A stretch of DNA of 64,000 nucleotides from Kazachstania africana CBS 2517 (lineage: Eukaryota > Ascomycota > Saccharomycetes > Saccharomycetales > Saccharomycetaceae), in contig NC_018941.1 in NCBI RefSeq assembly GCF_000304475.1, positions 124,001 to 188,000 on the forward strand, read 5' to 3'. Below the pieces are notes generated by a model. That model was not told where the DNA came from, searched no databases, and saw nothing but the letters and a program-made list of their open reading frames with translations. Position 1 is the stretch's first letter. Each line of letters begins with the position of its first letter. This document shows positions 38,379-50,357 of this stretch, piece after piece. The translations under genes and the position numbers were made by a program.

Positions 38379-38697
38379 GCCATACATTTATGTACAATTA
38401 TATATATCTGGATAGCAGTTTCTCATTAGTTAAGCAGTATACCCACACATCACATAATGTCATATTTTCTGCATAGAAAATTTTTCAAATTTGGGCGAAC
38501 CGATGAGCTTTTGACAGTTCAGATCTCGAGGAAATTGGTGTAGTCAATTCGAAGGTTGGTAGCGCAGCGAGAGCCCATAGATCAAGAAACTCAGTGGCAT
38601 ATAGCGTGGTTTGGGATCTGGGCTATTTATAACTGCTTAGCGACAATTTGTATAGGGTGTATTTTCTTTTCTCCGTCATATTAACTCTGTCTAGATT
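38379..38697. other. Intergenic region FAP7 / NRP1
   Basis: 319 bp serving as FAP7 terminator and NRP1 promoter; contains the RRPE/PAC-like pair and nothing else recognised. Confidence 0.55.
38476..38509. promoter_or_regulatory. RRPE and PAC-like pair upstream of NRP1
   Basis: GAAAATTTTTCA (38476-38487) is a perfect RRPE on the minus strand; CCGATGAGCT (38500-38509) differs from the PAC core GCGATGAG by one base. The two are 12 bp apart, about 190-220 bp before the NRP1 ATG, the usual ribosome-biogenesis promoter layout. Confidence 0.6.
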
Positions 38698-40326
38698 ATG
38701 TTTTACGTCATATTGGAACTGGATACGTTACACCAGGTAGAGACTCCGAAGGATCATACGAGGATTACAAAGGTTACTTTCCAATTAGTAAACGCAAACG
38801 CTTTGGGTGAGGTACCTACTAAAGTGGATCAGATTGTAATCGATGAACAAGCTGAGAGTTTCAAAGCCGCTTTTGAAAAGTTGAATGAATCAATTACATC
38901 GATCACAAGAGATTCAAGTTTTATTTTATGTTCGCTATTCTCCACATGGGATATTCGTGTTACTTTAAACCGCCAAGCTCGAGATCTAGGTGTCAGTATG
39001 CCATACTTTCTGCAATATCCTAAAATTTTTGACCTAATGAAAGAATATCAAAGATGGTGTTTAAACCATCCAGAAGTGATGTCATGGAAACCTAAGCTAG
39101 AAAGTGACAAAACAATAAATATGGATAAAAAGAAATTGGGTCTATTGGAGCTATTGACCGTACTCGGTTTGGAAGATATGTACAACTTTAAAGAGGAAAA
39201 TGATGGTGCAATTGATGATAAAATGTTTAAAAATGAAAGAGATATGACAATATCTACTAGTGTACTTTTGCAACTACTGATAAGATGTACCACTTCTGAT
39301 GATACGAAAAATGTTTTGACGTGTCCCTACGATTCCGATACTGATGTCAGAAGTTTCTTACAAGAACGTTCAAGGGTCTTATATATGAACAATTTACCTT
39401 CTGATACCACTCAAAGTGAACTAGAATCCTGGTTTACGCAATTTGGCACCAGGCCCGTTGGATTTTGGACTTTCAAGAATGTGGTAGGGGACACTTCAAG
39501 CCTGGCAAACACTTGGAATTCAAATAACAGTCCATACGTGGAAGAACTGGACAGTATACCTGGATTTGTGGTGTTCCAAACACACGAAGAGGCTATTGAA
39601 GTGCTAGCTTTGAATGGACGCGCAATTTTATCTAATGTAGCCAATACAAAACAGCCTCGAGTTGTAGAACATGTTGTAGAGATTCAACCATCTAGTACTA
39701 GTGTTCTCGATAAAGCTCATGAAATTCTATCATCTTTCCCACAAAGTAAAAATAAACCAAGACCTGGTGATTGGAGTTGTCCATCATGTGGATTTTCGAA
39801 CTTCCAAAGACGTACAGCATGCTTCAGGTGTTCCTTTCCAGCTCCATCCAATGGTCATATAAATATCAAATCACAAAATAATAGTCATCATCCAGAGATA
39901 ACATCTGAGCATAACACCGAGGGTTCCCAACAGAATAATACCAATAGAGCGAATGCATCATTCAATAACTCAATGTATCGTTACAATACGCGCTATGTTA
40001 ATGGCTCATCTTACAACCAGATGAATAATAATAATCACAACAATAACACTGGTTCTAACATTCCATTTAGAGCTGGAGATTGGAATTGTGCATCCTGTAC
40101 ATATCATAATTTTGCTAAGAACGTTTTATGTTTACGGTGCGGTGGGCCAAAGACGTCTACCATATATCAACAACAAAATAACAATCACAATCATGGTAAC
40201 AACAACAATAATATCAATGTTATCGAGAAACCTAAGGATGAGAGCACTAGGAAGGTCGATCTTTTAGAATTTGTGTCATTGGCTTCAAACAATGTTTTGA
40301 GAAACATTTCTAGTACAGGTAACTAA
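38698..40326 (+). CDS. NRP1: Nrp1, RRM and RanBP2 zinc-finger RNA-binding protein
   Basis: Putative RNA-binding protein found in stress granules. 542 residues, shorter than S. cerevisiae (719). Residues 1-~150 resemble a degenerate ERI1-like 3' exonuclease fold (YVILELDT ... LCSLFSTWDIRVTLNRQ ... MPYFLQYPKIFDLMKEYQRW), but the DxE pair is altered, so catalysis is doubtful; this is my inference. An RRM spans ~225-335 (VLYMNNLPSDTTQSELESWF ... GFVVFQTHEEAIEVL). Two RanBP2-type fingers follow at ~355-382 (GDWSCPSCGFSN) and ~457-483 (GDWNCASCTYHN), separated by Asn-rich low-complexity sequence. YDL167C position. Confidence 0.92.
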   Translation: MFYVILELDTLHQVETPKDHTRITKVTFQLVNANALGEVPTKVDQIVIDEQAESFKAAFEKLNESITSITRDSSFILCSLFSTWDIRVTLNRQARDLGVSMPYFLQYPKIFDLMKEYQRWCLNHPEVMSWKPKLESDKTINMDKKKLGLLELLTVLGLEDMYNFKEENDGAIDDKMFKNERDMTISTSVLLQLLIRCTTSDDTKNVLTCPYDSDTDVRSFLQERSRVLYMNNLPSDTTQSELESWFTQFGTRPVGFWTFKNVVGDTSSLANTWNSNNSPYVEELDSIPGFVVFQTHEEAIEVLALNGRAILSNVANTKQPRVVEHVVEIQPSSTSVLDKAHEILSSFPQSKNKPRPGDWSCPSCGFSNFQRRTACFRCSFPAPSNGHINIKSQNNSHHPEITSEHNTEGSQQNNTNRANASFNNSMYRYNTRYVNGSSYNQMNNNNHNNNTGSNIPFRAGDWNCASCTYHNFAKNVLCLRCGGPKTSTIYQQQNNNHNHGNNNNNINVIEKPKDESTRKVDLLEFVSLASNNVLRNISSTGN

Positions 40327-40474
40327 TTAGAATATTCTATTTGTTGGGAAGGGGATAAAATTGAATGGCTAATGAATTTTGCATAGACTTTGTATATAAC
40401 AATATGTAATGGTTTTTTCTCCTGACTTGATATATATTTTTGCATTATAATTAAAATTCACATTTCATTACTGC

Positions 40475-42364
<1,890 letters not shown>

Positions 42365-43609
42365 ATGCTTCGTTCAGCTAAAAATTTAGTTAAAGGTTAC
42401 TCATCGACTCAAAAATTAGTACGTGATGCTACTTCCAACAGTCATGATAATCCTCCAATAGACCAGTTGAGTGAGCTGGCAGAGATGACGTACAATAATA
42501 TGGAATTTTTCGAGATTATGGACATGTTAGATAAGAGAATCAATAGTAAAGGTAAATATTGGAAACACGTTATCAAGTCCTTGATTGTATTAGATTATCT
42601 CGTTAGATTCGGTAGTGAAAATTGTGTTATTTGGTGTAAAGAAAATCTGTATATTATTAAAACGCTCAGGGAATTCACTTACGAAGATGAAAGTGGCATG
42701 GATCAGGGTCAGATGGTTAGAGTTAGAGCTAAAGAATTGACCTCGTTGTTAATGGACGAAGAAAGACTAAGAGAAGAAAGAGCTCTTAATAGAAGAGGTG
42801 GTGGGAATAGAAGAAGAGCAAAATCAAGAAATTCTGATGATGATGACGATTTGGAGAGGGCTAAAGAAGAAAGTAGACGTACTGCAAGAGAAGAAGAAGA
42901 ACTTCGTAGAAGGCAAGAGGCTGAACGTCAATTTGCGCTACAACTAAATCAGGAAGAGCAAGAACTAAGAGCCTTGCAGCAATTACAACAACAGCAACAG
43001 CAACAGCAGCAACCAATGTATTATGATATTTTCGGAAATCCCATCACACCAGAGGAATATTTACAATTTCAGCAACGACAAGCGGCTTTGGCTCAGCAAC
43101 AAGCATTATTAGCCCAACAAGAACAACAGTATTGGGCTCAACAACAGGCTGCATTCTTGTCACAACAACAACAGCAGCAACAGCAGCCACTTGCTACAGG
43201 CTCTAATAATCCGTTTGCATTAAATAACAAGAAGTTACAACAACATACACCAGAACCATCAGTAATAGACACCACACTGAATACACAGGCACCTTTGAAA
43301 CAGACAAGAACGGGAAGTCAATCAATTTCTGACAAGTATAGTGCGTTGAATACTCTTTTGGCCACAGGAACAGGTATCGACACATTCGGTAATACAGGAA
43401 ATCAAAGAATTCCAGCCCAACATACAAAAACAGGGACATTCATCAATTCACAGGGTACGGGTTACAAACAGGTTTCCACGAATGGATTCAATAACGTGTT
43501 TTTAAATAGTCAATACACTGGTTTACCCAGTTCCAATATTGTACCTTCACAGACTGGTTATGGGTTCGGTAACAGTACTGTGAATAACAACAATTTGGTC
43601 GATTTATAA
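42365..43609 (+). CDS. Epsin (Ent1/Ent2)
   Basis: Endocytic adaptor that binds PI(4,5)P2, ubiquitinated cargo, EH-domain proteins and clathrin. 414 residues. N-terminal ENTH domain ~1-140 (LVKGYSSTQKLVRDATSN; IKSLIVLDYLVRFGSENC); two ubiquitin-interacting motifs around 158-176 (DDLERAKEESRR) and 183-205 (ERQFALQLNQEEQE); polyQ runs at ~207-217 and ~264-275; one NPF (282-284); several Prk1-type LxxQxTG-like sites (LNSQYTG, INSQGTG, LKQTRTG); C-terminal clathrin box NLVDL. The adjacency to MHF2 and DHH1 is that of ENT1 (YDL161W), but ENT2 cannot be ruled out from sequence alone. Confidence 0.95.
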   Translation: MLRSAKNLVKGYSSTQKLVRDATSNSHDNPPIDQLSELAEMTYNNMEFFEIMDMLDKRINSKGKYWKHVIKSLIVLDYLVRFGSENCVIWCKENLYIIKTLREFTYEDESGMDQGQMVRVRAKELTSLLMDEERLREERALNRRGGGNRRRAKSRNSDDDDDLERAKEESRRTAREEEELRRRQEAERQFALQLNQEEQELRALQQLQQQQQQQQQPMYYDIFGNPITPEEYLQFQQRQAALAQQQALLAQQEQQYWAQQQAAFLSQQQQQQQQPLATGSNNPFALNNKKLQQHTPEPSVIDTTLNTQAPLKQTRTGSQSISDKYSALNTLLATGTGIDTFGNTGNQRIPAQHTKTGTFINSQGTGYKQVSTNGFNNVFLNSQYTGLPSSNIVPSQTGYGFGNSTVNNNNLVDL

Positions 43610-43673
43610 GCTTTTAATTATGTACAAAGTAATAGAATAGAGATACATGTGTTATATTAAAATCGCGTTTGGC

Positions 43674-43910
43674 TTACATATCCAGTAGTAGAAGCCCAAT
43701 TATCTTTTCCAAATCGTCCACATCGAGTGTTGGGGTTGCTTCTGCAATGTTTTCTTTATTTTCCAACGATCGTAAGACCATTTCTTCTATTAAAACATCT
43801 GTATATTTCGTCACTGATTCGACAGTTTCTGTATTTATGCTGAAATTCTCACCATTTTCATTCAGTTTATTAAGTAAGATTCTTGATATGGTTTCCTTTG
43901 GGATGCTCAT
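43674..43910 (-). CDS. MHF2: MHF2 histone-fold protein (CENP-X)
   Basis: 78-residue histone-fold protein of the Mhf1-Mhf2 complex, which with Mph1 (FANCM-like helicase) acts at stalled forks and also associates with inner kinetochore proteins. S. cerevisiae Mhf2 (YDL160C-A) is 80 residues. The C-terminal match is strongest: DVDDLEKIIGLLLLDM; also TVESVTKYTDVLIEEMVLRSLE. ATG at 43910. Tail-to-tail with the epsin gene, 64 bp apart, and upstream of DHH1 on the same strand, as in S. cerevisiae. Confidence 0.93.
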   Translation of the reverse strand: MSIPKETISRILLNKLNENGENFSINTETVESVTKYTDVLIEEMVLRSLENKENIAEATPTLDVDDLEKIIGLLLLDM

Positions 43911-44185
43911 TATACGTGTAGAAGGTATATGTCTTTCATCTGGTAAGCTCTAAACCGGGTTGGATCAATTATTTTTTCAAGATTTCTATACACAACATTG
44001 ACGAAAATGTAGAATAAGTAAGACGAATTAGATAAAAAATCAATAAATTACTACAAAAGTAATAAGATACATAAGATATATCTGTTACATATGACCCAAA
44101 AAAAGTAAGTAGGATAAATAGTAAAAAAAAAACTAAAAAAAGAAACCCACTTAGAAAAAAAGGACATAGTCAATTACTTTTGCAA

Positions 44186-45724
44186 TTAAAATTGTGGTTG
44201 AGGATTGAACTGCTGTTGGTGCTGTGGATGTAGTTGTGTCATTTGTTGTTGATTGAATTGCATTTGAGGTGGGATGGCATGTTGTTGTTGGTTGAAGTGT
44301 TGTGGTTGTGCGGTGAATTGTGGGTTATTTTGTTGTTGTGGGATTTGATTCATCATCATCATATTTTGATTTGGTACAGAAGGGTGTTGTTGTTGTTGTT
44401 GCTGTTGTGGATGGTGTAATTGTTGTTGTTCTATTGGGAAAGGAATTGGAACGGTGGATTCATTTTCAGCAACGTACAATGATTTATCAATTGTGGCTGG
44501 GATAGCAGCAATTTCTGTACCTAATTCTTGTTCGATCTTGTAAAGATTGAAACGGTCATTCCAATTGATTAAATTGATTGCTAAACCTAAATGACCGAAT
44601 CTACCGGATCTACCGATTCTATGTAAATAAGTTTCTGCAGTTTTTGGGAAATCGAAATTTATAACAACGTTAACGGCTTGAATATCAATACCACGAGTTA
44701 ATAAATCTGAACAGACTAAAGTTCTAACTTTACCTTGACGGAATTCGTGGAAAACTTTATTTCTTTCTTGTTGTTTCATTCTTGCATGTGAATAATAACA
44801 TGAATACCCTAAATCTGTAATTTTTTTAGCTAATAATTCCACTCTATTTGTTGAATTACAGAAGATGATAGCTTGATTAATTTGTAATTTTGCAAAAAGT
44901 GTATTTAAACAATGTAATTTTTGTCTTTCTTCCACGAATGCATAATATTGTGTAATACCTTTTAAAGTCAATTCTTCCATTAAATTAATTTCATAAGGTT
45001 TATTTAAATGTTTAACCATGAATTCTTTAACAGTTAATGGAAAAGTTGCAGAAAATAAGAGAGATTGATGATTTTTTGGTAAAAAGATTAAGATTTGTTC
45101 AATAATAGTTTTAAAATCACGTGATAACATTTTATCTGCTTCATCCATAATAAATAAAGCACATTCAGATAAATCTGCAATTTTTCTTGAAGCTAAATCT
45201 AGTACTCTACCTGGAGTACCGACAAGGACATGAACAGTATCATTTAATCTTAAGATATCATCTCTTAAATTTGTACCACCAGTGGTGACCATACATGAAA
45301 TTCCACAGTGCTTTCCTAGAGTACGAACGACTTGAGAAGTTTGTAAAGCCAATTCTCTCGTTGGAACCATAATTAAAGCTTGAATTTTATTTACTTTTGG
45401 CTTAATTTTTTGTAAAGTTGGAATAACAAAAGCAGCTGTTTTACCAGTACCATTTTTGGCTCTTGCCAGGATATCTCTACCTGTTATAGCCACAGGTATA
45501 GATTCTTCTTGAATTGGAGAAGGTTTTTCAAAACCTGCTTCAAAAATACCCATTAATAGTTCTCTTTTCAAATGGAAATCTTCAAAAGTGTTACCTTTTA
45601 TATTTAGAACATCTTCCGTTTGTGGTCTAGTATCTTTTTTTGGAATATTTAATTTAGATTTCCAGTCGTCATTACCACTAGCAGTGCTATGAGAAGTAGT
45701 ATTATTATCCATGATTGTTGCCAT
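44186..45724 (-). CDS. DHH1: DEAD-box RNA helicase Dhh1 (DDX6)
   Basis: Cytoplasmic decapping activator and translational repressor of P-bodies. 512 residues (S. cerevisiae 506). Q motif EKPSPIQEE, motif [11 protein letters not shown], Ia [35 protein letters not shown] and [10 protein letters not shown] are all present, and the core is nearly identical to yeast. Residues 1-~25 are Asn/Ser/Thr-rich; the last ~85 residues are Gln/His/Pro/Asn-rich low complexity, encoded by many CAA and CAG codons, and likely drive condensation. YDL160C position, between MHF2 and STE7. Confidence 0.98.
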   Translation of the reverse strand: MATIMDNNTTSHSTASGNDDWKSKLNIPKKDTRPQTEDVLNIKGNTFEDFHLKRELLMGIFEAGFEKPSPIQEESIPVAITGRDILARAKNGTGKTAAFVIPTLQKIKPKVNKIQALIMVPTRELALQTSQVVRTLGKHCGISCMVTTGGTNLRDDILRLNDTVHVLVGTPGRVLDLASRKIADLSECALFIMDEADKMLSRDFKTIIEQILIFLPKNHQSLLFSATFPLTVKEFMVKHLNKPYEINLMEELTLKGITQYYAFVEERQKLHCLNTLFAKLQINQAIIFCNSTNRVELLAKKITDLGYSCYYSHARMKQQERNKVFHEFRQGKVRTLVCSDLLTRGIDIQAVNVVINFDFPKTAETYLHRIGRSGRFGHLGLAINLINWNDRFNLYKIEQELGTEIAAIPATIDKSLYVAENESTVPIPFPIEQQQLHHPQQQQQQQHPSVPNQNMMMMNQIPQQQNNPQFTAQPQHFNQQQHAIPPQMQFNQQQMTQLHPQHQQQFNPQPQF

Positions 45725-45898
45725 GACCTTTATCCTTTAGAGTTCAAAAATTTTTGTTTTTAAAATAAAGATAGGATAAAGAAGGGAAGATATTAATAAA
45801 TAATATGGATATATGTACCTTGATAAATTTAAAAAAAGTTCTTGGTATTAGTTATAAACAAATTAGAACTAATTACTGATCCAATCAAAAAAAAATTC

Positions 45899-45937
45899 TT
45901 GTTGTTATTGTTGCTTTTGTTGTTGTTGTTGTTGTTT
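45899..45937 (-). repeat. CAA-repeat tract upstream of DHH1
   Basis: On the DHH1 strand this reads as imperfect CAA repeats, 175-213 nt before the ATG and followed toward the gene by a T-run. If transcribed, it would give an unstructured 5' leader. Confidence 0.7.
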
Positions 45938-46557
45938 CCAACCAATGCTGTCTTTCATTTTCGCCACCAAAGCCTATTTTGCGAAAATTGAACGAAAATT
46001 TTTCTCGTTAAGAGAATCTGTTACCCGGATTAAACCACGTGATTTTAAAATAATCTCCAGCTCGAAAAAATTTGGGGCAGCAAAATTAAGCGCCGAAGCG
46101 TTTATCTTCATTACAAGCAACACAGAATAGATCAACAGCGTGATATTATGATGTGTAGTTAGTGTTGGGGGGTGAGTGGTGGGACCATAATAGTGCTGGA
46201 AGACGCGGCAGTCTGGAAGAAACCGTCTGTGTGTTAAGAAATGCGTGTCACCTACCATCTACGATGCTGCACATGGGATATCCATGAACTGAGAACCCTT
46301 TAAGACACTCTGGGTGATACCATTTACGGAGAACTATCAGATTTACAAGATTGTATTGCTGTTGCCTCGTCATATCGCCCCGTCAGTGGGACCCAACCTG
46401 CAGGAATGCAAATCAAGCTTATTATCCTCCATAATGTACAGCCGATTTTAATGAGACTGTTTGGATGAATCTAGCAGGTTGAAGGGCTGCTTGATGGGAT
46501 GCTTGGTTTGAAGACAGGAGTTTCCTATTCGGGGCAAAGTTTCGTAAGCGGGAACGC

Positions 46558-46573
46558 TTTCCTAAATAGGAAA
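46558..46573. promoter_or_regulatory. Palindromic Mcm1 P-box upstream of STE7
   Basis: TTTCCTAAATAGGAAA is a near-ideal Mcm1 site about 220 bp before the STE7 ATG; a weaker CCTATTCGGG lies at 46524-46533 and an AGTTTCA (imperfect Ste12 PRE) follows near 46582. Confidence 0.6.
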
Positions 46574-46791
46574 TATCTCAAAGTTTCAAATATCAATGAG
46601 ATGCAGAAAACAAAAAGGAAAGAGGTTGAAAACTATTGCTATAATTGAAATCTTTAAAAAGTAGCCAGCGCTTCAGTGTACGACTAAAGGAAAAAAACAA
46701 GAAAATCTCACGCTGGCATGCTGTTCTGAAAGTGGCTGTCATCATCAAGCATTAACCAAAAAAAAAAGCAAGTTCAAAGATTCCCCAACAC

Positions 46792-48300
46792 ATGATTGCG
46801 ATGATAGACCAAGACCATTCCGCATCTTCAAGTCCCTTCCAAAAGAAGACATTACAAAGGAAAAATTTTAAACAACTTTCTTTAGGCGATACTAATACTG
46901 TCCATACTAATACCAGTGTTGCTACACTTGGCACATCGCTGAACAGTCTCAGTATTGAGGAAACCAGTCATGCACAGATGCCCTCTCAAAATAGTTTGTA
47001 TCTTCGAAGAGGATTGAAAAAGAAACTGACATTAGACGCCAAACCGCAACAAACAACTTCTAAAACAGAAATTAGAAATAATAATGTCATAATAGCAGAC
47101 CCAAGTGATATAGATATAAACGATACCAATGCATCGACATTAATCATTCAATCAAATAATTCAATTCAAAATAACAAACTTGATTCATATTCCTCTTCAT
47201 CTTCATCATCTTCCACTTCTTCTCCATCTACCAATGTAACAATAGAATATCAATTGCAAGACTTAGTCCAATTGGGGAAAATTGGTCAAGGTAATTCAGG
47301 TACAGTGCTGAAAGTGTTACATGTTCCAACGTCAAAGATACTTTCTAAGAAAACTATTCCTATTGAACAAAATAATGATATAATTAATAACCAACTATTG
47401 AGAGAATTGACAATTATGAAAGGAATAAAACCACATGACAATATCATTTCCTTTTATGGTGCGTTCATTCGACATTCTGTTAATAATGAAATCATAATTT
47501 TGATGGAATATATGGATTGTGCGTCTTTGGATAAGATATTGAATGTTTTTAAAAGTTTTATGGAAAAAGAGAACGTTACCAATTACAGGAAAACTTGGTT
47601 CAACAATCCACTAGTTCTATCGAAAATATCATTTGCCGTTTTAAATGGTCTTTCTTACTTGTACAAAAATTATAAAATCATTCATAGAGATATCAAACCT
47701 TCCAATGTTTTAATTAATAGTAAAGGCCAAATCAAGATATGCGACTTCGGCGTTTCCAAGAAATTGATCAATTCGATAGCAGACACTTTTGTGGGAACGT
47801 CTACATACATGTCGCCTGAAAGAATTCAAGGCAATGTATACTCCACAAAGGGTGATGTCTGGTCTTTGGGACTTATGATCATTGAATTGGTTACAGGAGA
47901 ATTCCCATTAGGTGGCCATGATGATACTCCTGATGGTATACTCGATCTGTTGCAAAGAATAGTCAATGAACCTTCTCCACGATTACCCACATCCTTTATC
48001 GAAAACTATTCCAGCCACAATATCGAAGATTTGAAAGAATTGGTTAATTTTGTTAATAGATGTTGCGTGAAAGAAGAGAAAGGTAGATCCTCCATTAACG
48101 AGCTGTTAGTTCACGATTTCATAGTAAGATACAATGGGCCGTCAAATACTGCATCAAGAAATTATGAAAGAGAGTTTAGACATTGGTGTAAGAAAATTAA
48201 ATCAAAATTGAAAGAAGATAAACAAATTAAACGTGAAATCAATGAGCGTGCAAAACTAGAACAACAAAGAACGGCGCAAAAGAAATCTTTAAATCGATAG
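46792..48300 (+). CDS. STE7: MAP kinase kinase Ste7
   Basis: MEK of the mating and filamentation pathways; phosphorylates Fus3 and Kss1. 502 residues (S. cerevisiae 515). N-terminal docking segment near the start (KKTLQRKNFKQLSLG, matching the Fus3/Kss1 docking site of yeast Ste7) and RRGLKKKLTLDA, a second docking-type motif. Kinase domain ~154-445: glycine loop GQGNSGTV, HRD at 298-300, DFG at 318-320, activation residues Ser328 and Thr332 in NSIADTF, and TSTYMSPER. The C-terminal tail (HWCKKIKSKLKEDK) is conserved. Initiator ATG at 46792; a further Met follows at residue 4. YDL159W position. Confidence 0.97.
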   Translation: MIAMIDQDHSASSSPFQKKTLQRKNFKQLSLGDTNTVHTNTSVATLGTSLNSLSIEETSHAQMPSQNSLYLRRGLKKKLTLDAKPQQTTSKTEIRNNNVIIADPSDIDINDTNASTLIIQSNNSIQNNKLDSYSSSSSSSSTSSPSTNVTIEYQLQDLVQLGKIGQGNSGTVLKVLHVPTSKILSKKTIPIEQNNDIINNQLLRELTIMKGIKPHDNIISFYGAFIRHSVNNEIIILMEYMDCASLDKILNVFKSFMEKENVTNYRKTWFNNPLVLSKISFAVLNGLSYLYKNYKIIHRDIKPSNVLINSKGQIKICDFGVSKKLINSIADTFVGTSTYMSPERIQGNVYSTKGDVWSLGLMIIELVTGEFPLGGHDDTPDGILDLLQRIVNEPSPRLPTSFIENYSSHNIEDLKELVNFVNRCCVKEEKGRSSINELLVHDFIVRYNGPSNTASRNYEREFRHWCKKIKSKLKEDKQIKREINERAKLEQQRTAQKKSLNR

Positions 48301-48394
48301 CGACAAATTCACATACGAAAGTACTTATTCTTCCTCTTCTTCAAACTATATGTAGCAGAAACTATAATCATTTTATAGACATATATACATAAAA

Positions 48395-48715
48395 TCATTC
48401 CATTATCCTTTTCTCTACCTGCTGAGATTTCCAGACAAAAAAGGTCTCACTACCTCTGAAGGCTCCATAAAACAAGAGCACCCCACCAAATCCTCTTAAT
48501 CCAACCCTCCACCAGTTGGGATGCTTTGCATTGAATTCTTTCAATGATAATTTTGGATCTCTTTTGATCGCTTTACCACTGGCTAGGTAACTTCCTAATC
48601 CAACTAAGAAAATTGAATTGAAAATATCACAGGGCAAACAATCAGCAACTTTTTCCTGTTGATCATTACTAGGCGGATTAAATACTTTCAATATATTACT
48701 ACGGTCACTCATCAT
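48395..48715 (-). CDS. Small mitochondrial DUF4536-type protein (YDL157C-like)
   Basis: 106-residue protein at the YDL157C position between STE7 and CMR1. The N-terminal part carries DCLPCDIFNSIFLVGLGSYL, a CxxC followed by a hydrophobic helix, as in the DMAC1/DUF4536 family; a second hydrophobic segment (GLRGFGGVLLFYGAFRG) follows a basic/acidic loop with PNWWRVGLR. Two membrane passes are likely. The S. cerevisiae protein (118 residues) is mitochondrial. Tail-to-tail with STE7. Confidence 0.75.
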   Translation of the reverse strand: MMSDRSNILKVFNPPSNDQQEKVADCLPCDIFNSIFLVGLGSYLASGKAIKRDPKLSLKEFNAKHPNWWRVGLRGFGGVLLFYGAFRGSETFFVWKSQQVEKRIME

Positions 48716-48800
48716 CGTTCAAATCAGTATATTGATCTTCCAATATCTATTTAGTTGCTAATTTGTCTGTGTTTTTTTCGTGTTTTGGTTGATAATAAGA

Positions 48801-50357
48801 ATGAGTGATAGTAATAACGATAGTAACTTAACTACTTTCCAGAGGAAAAGGTTAGAAAATATAAAGAGAAATAATGATTTGCTTAAGAAATTGAATTTAT
48901 CAAAACTGTCCAATTCAATCACGCCATCACCTCCGCCAACGGTGCCTAGGTCAAAGAAGGTTCATAAGGCTAAGAAATCAGTTAAAAAGGAATCAAAACC
49001 AGTTCAATTACCAACCAGAAGATCAAGACGATTGCAAGGACACTCTGCCCCGGATGCAGAACCATTAAAGGAGTTGTCAAGTTCAACGTCAGCCACACCA
49101 CCTGCGCAAGAACTCCAGGATGTCAAAATTATTGGTGATTTGAAATTATCTGACATTATCAAAGATGAAGATAAGATTAGTAGACTTTCTAGCATTAAAA
49201 TCTCTACTGGGGATTTCTTTGATGAATTGAAGACGCTGCAATCAAACACTGACAACGAGAAGTTCATGTTTGAAAATTTTAAATATTCAGAATGTAAAGT
49301 AATATATGATAGGATATCTGCTCTTTACATTCATCCTGATAAGGAGAGAAAAATCATTTTAGCAGGTGATATATCAGGAAATGTGGGACTTTGGAATGCA
49401 AAAGATGTGAAGGAAGAGGACGAAGAAATCTATGACGTAGATGAAGATGTTTTTAGATTTCAACTATTCAAAAAGAATGTTGGTAGAATTGACTGTTTTC
49501 CTAACAAAATGGAAAAGCTTGCTATTGCATCTTATGATGGGTTTTTAAGATCACTGGATCTTACTGGTATGCAAAGTGACGAGCTACTGCAATTAAAGAA
49601 CGAATATGGGGACAATCTTGGTATCAGTGATTTTCAGTTCAGTTATTCGGATCCAAATGTACTATATTTAACAACGTTAAGTGGTGAGTTTACAACAATT
49701 GATATGAGAGAGAATAACTTGAAAAATGAAAGCATAAAATTGCGAAGACTGGCAGATAAAAAGATTGGATCCATGGCTATCAACCCTAAAAATTCTTTTC
49801 AAATTTCCACTGGTTCCCTAGATAGAACATTAAAAATATGGGATATTAGGAAACTGGTCAAGAAACCAGATTGGTCTCAATATGAGGACTATCCTAGCCA
49901 CGAGATAGTAGCTACCTACGACTCTAGGCTCAGTGTGTCTGCCGTGTCGTATTCTCCAAATGATGAAACATTAGTATGCAATGGCTACGATGATACAATT
50001 CGATTATTTGATGTGAGTGACAAAAATTTACAAGTTTCGGAGGATTTACAACCCAAATTGACTTTAAAGCATAACTGTCAAAGTGGTAGATGGACAAGTA
50101 TATTGAAAGCAAGGTTTAAACCTAATAAAAATGTCTTTGCTATCGCAAACATGAGTAGGTTCATTGATATCTATAATAGTGGCGGTAAGCAATTAGCACA
50201 CTTGAAGACAGCCACAGTTCCTGCCGTTATCAATTGGCACCCATCCCACAATATTGTTGCTGGAGGTAATTCAAGTGGGAAGGTCTTCCTATTCAGCGAA
50301 GAATCCACTGATGATGGTCCAGAATACAACAAGATCAAAAAGGAGGATGCAATCTAA
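48801..50357 (+). CDS. CMR1: Cmr1, WD40 DNA-damage-associated protein
   Basis: WD40-repeat protein that binds DNA, favours UV-damaged DNA and moves to intranuclear quality-control sites under replication stress. From the ATG at 48801 (upstream codon at 48780 is GTG) 518 residues, S. cerevisiae 522. The N-terminal FQRKRLENIKRNNDLLKKL and the basic PTRRSRRLQG are conserved; seven blades span ~165-515, with GSLDRTLKIWDIRKLVKKP and CNGYDDTIRLFDV close to identical to yeast. Immediately downstream of the YDL157C-like gene, divergent from it by 85 bp. YDL156W. Confidence 0.96.
   Translation: MSDSNNDSNLTTFQRKRLENIKRNNDLLKKLNLSKLSNSITPSPPPTVPRSKKVHKAKKSVKKESKPVQLPTRRSRRLQGHSAPDAEPLKELSSSTSATPPAQELQDVKIIGDLKLSDIIKDEDKISRLSSIKISTGDFFDELKTLQSNTDNEKFMFENFKYSECKVIYDRISALYIHPDKERKIILAGDISGNVGLWNAKDVKEEDEEIYDVDEDVFRFQLFKKNVGRIDCFPNKMEKLAIASYDGFLRSLDLTGMQSDELLQLKNEYGDNLGISDFQFSYSDPNVLYLTTLSGEFTTIDMRENNLKNESIKLRRLADKKIGSMAINPKNSFQISTGSLDRTLKIWDIRKLVKKPDWSQYEDYPSHEIVATYDSRLSVSAVSYSPNDETLVCNGYDDTIRLFDVSDKNLQVSEDLQPKLTLKHNCQSGRWTSILKARFKPNKNVFAIANMSRFIDIYNSGGKQLAHLKTATVPAVINWHPSHNIVAGGNSSGKVFLFSEESTDDGPEYNKIKKEDAI

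Larger units (their letters stand above)
45725..46791. other. Divergent intergenic region DHH1 / STE7
   Basis: 1.07 kb containing a GTT/CAA-repeat tract (45899-45937), CACGTGAT at 46036-46043 and Mcm1-like boxes at 46524-46533 and 46558-46573. A 94-codon minus ORF starting with ATG at 46258 (to 45974) has no recognisable family and is not called. Confidence 0.55.

Noticed and set aside
38540..38590. tRNA-like stretch GGTTGGTAGCGCAGCGAG
   Set aside because: No T-loop GTTCRA at the proper distance and no foldable acceptor stem.
45974..46258. 94-codon minus-strand ORF starting with ATG between DHH1 and STE7
   Set aside because: No recognisable similarity, sits in a promoter region with E-box and poly-purine tracts; kept out pending conservation evidence.
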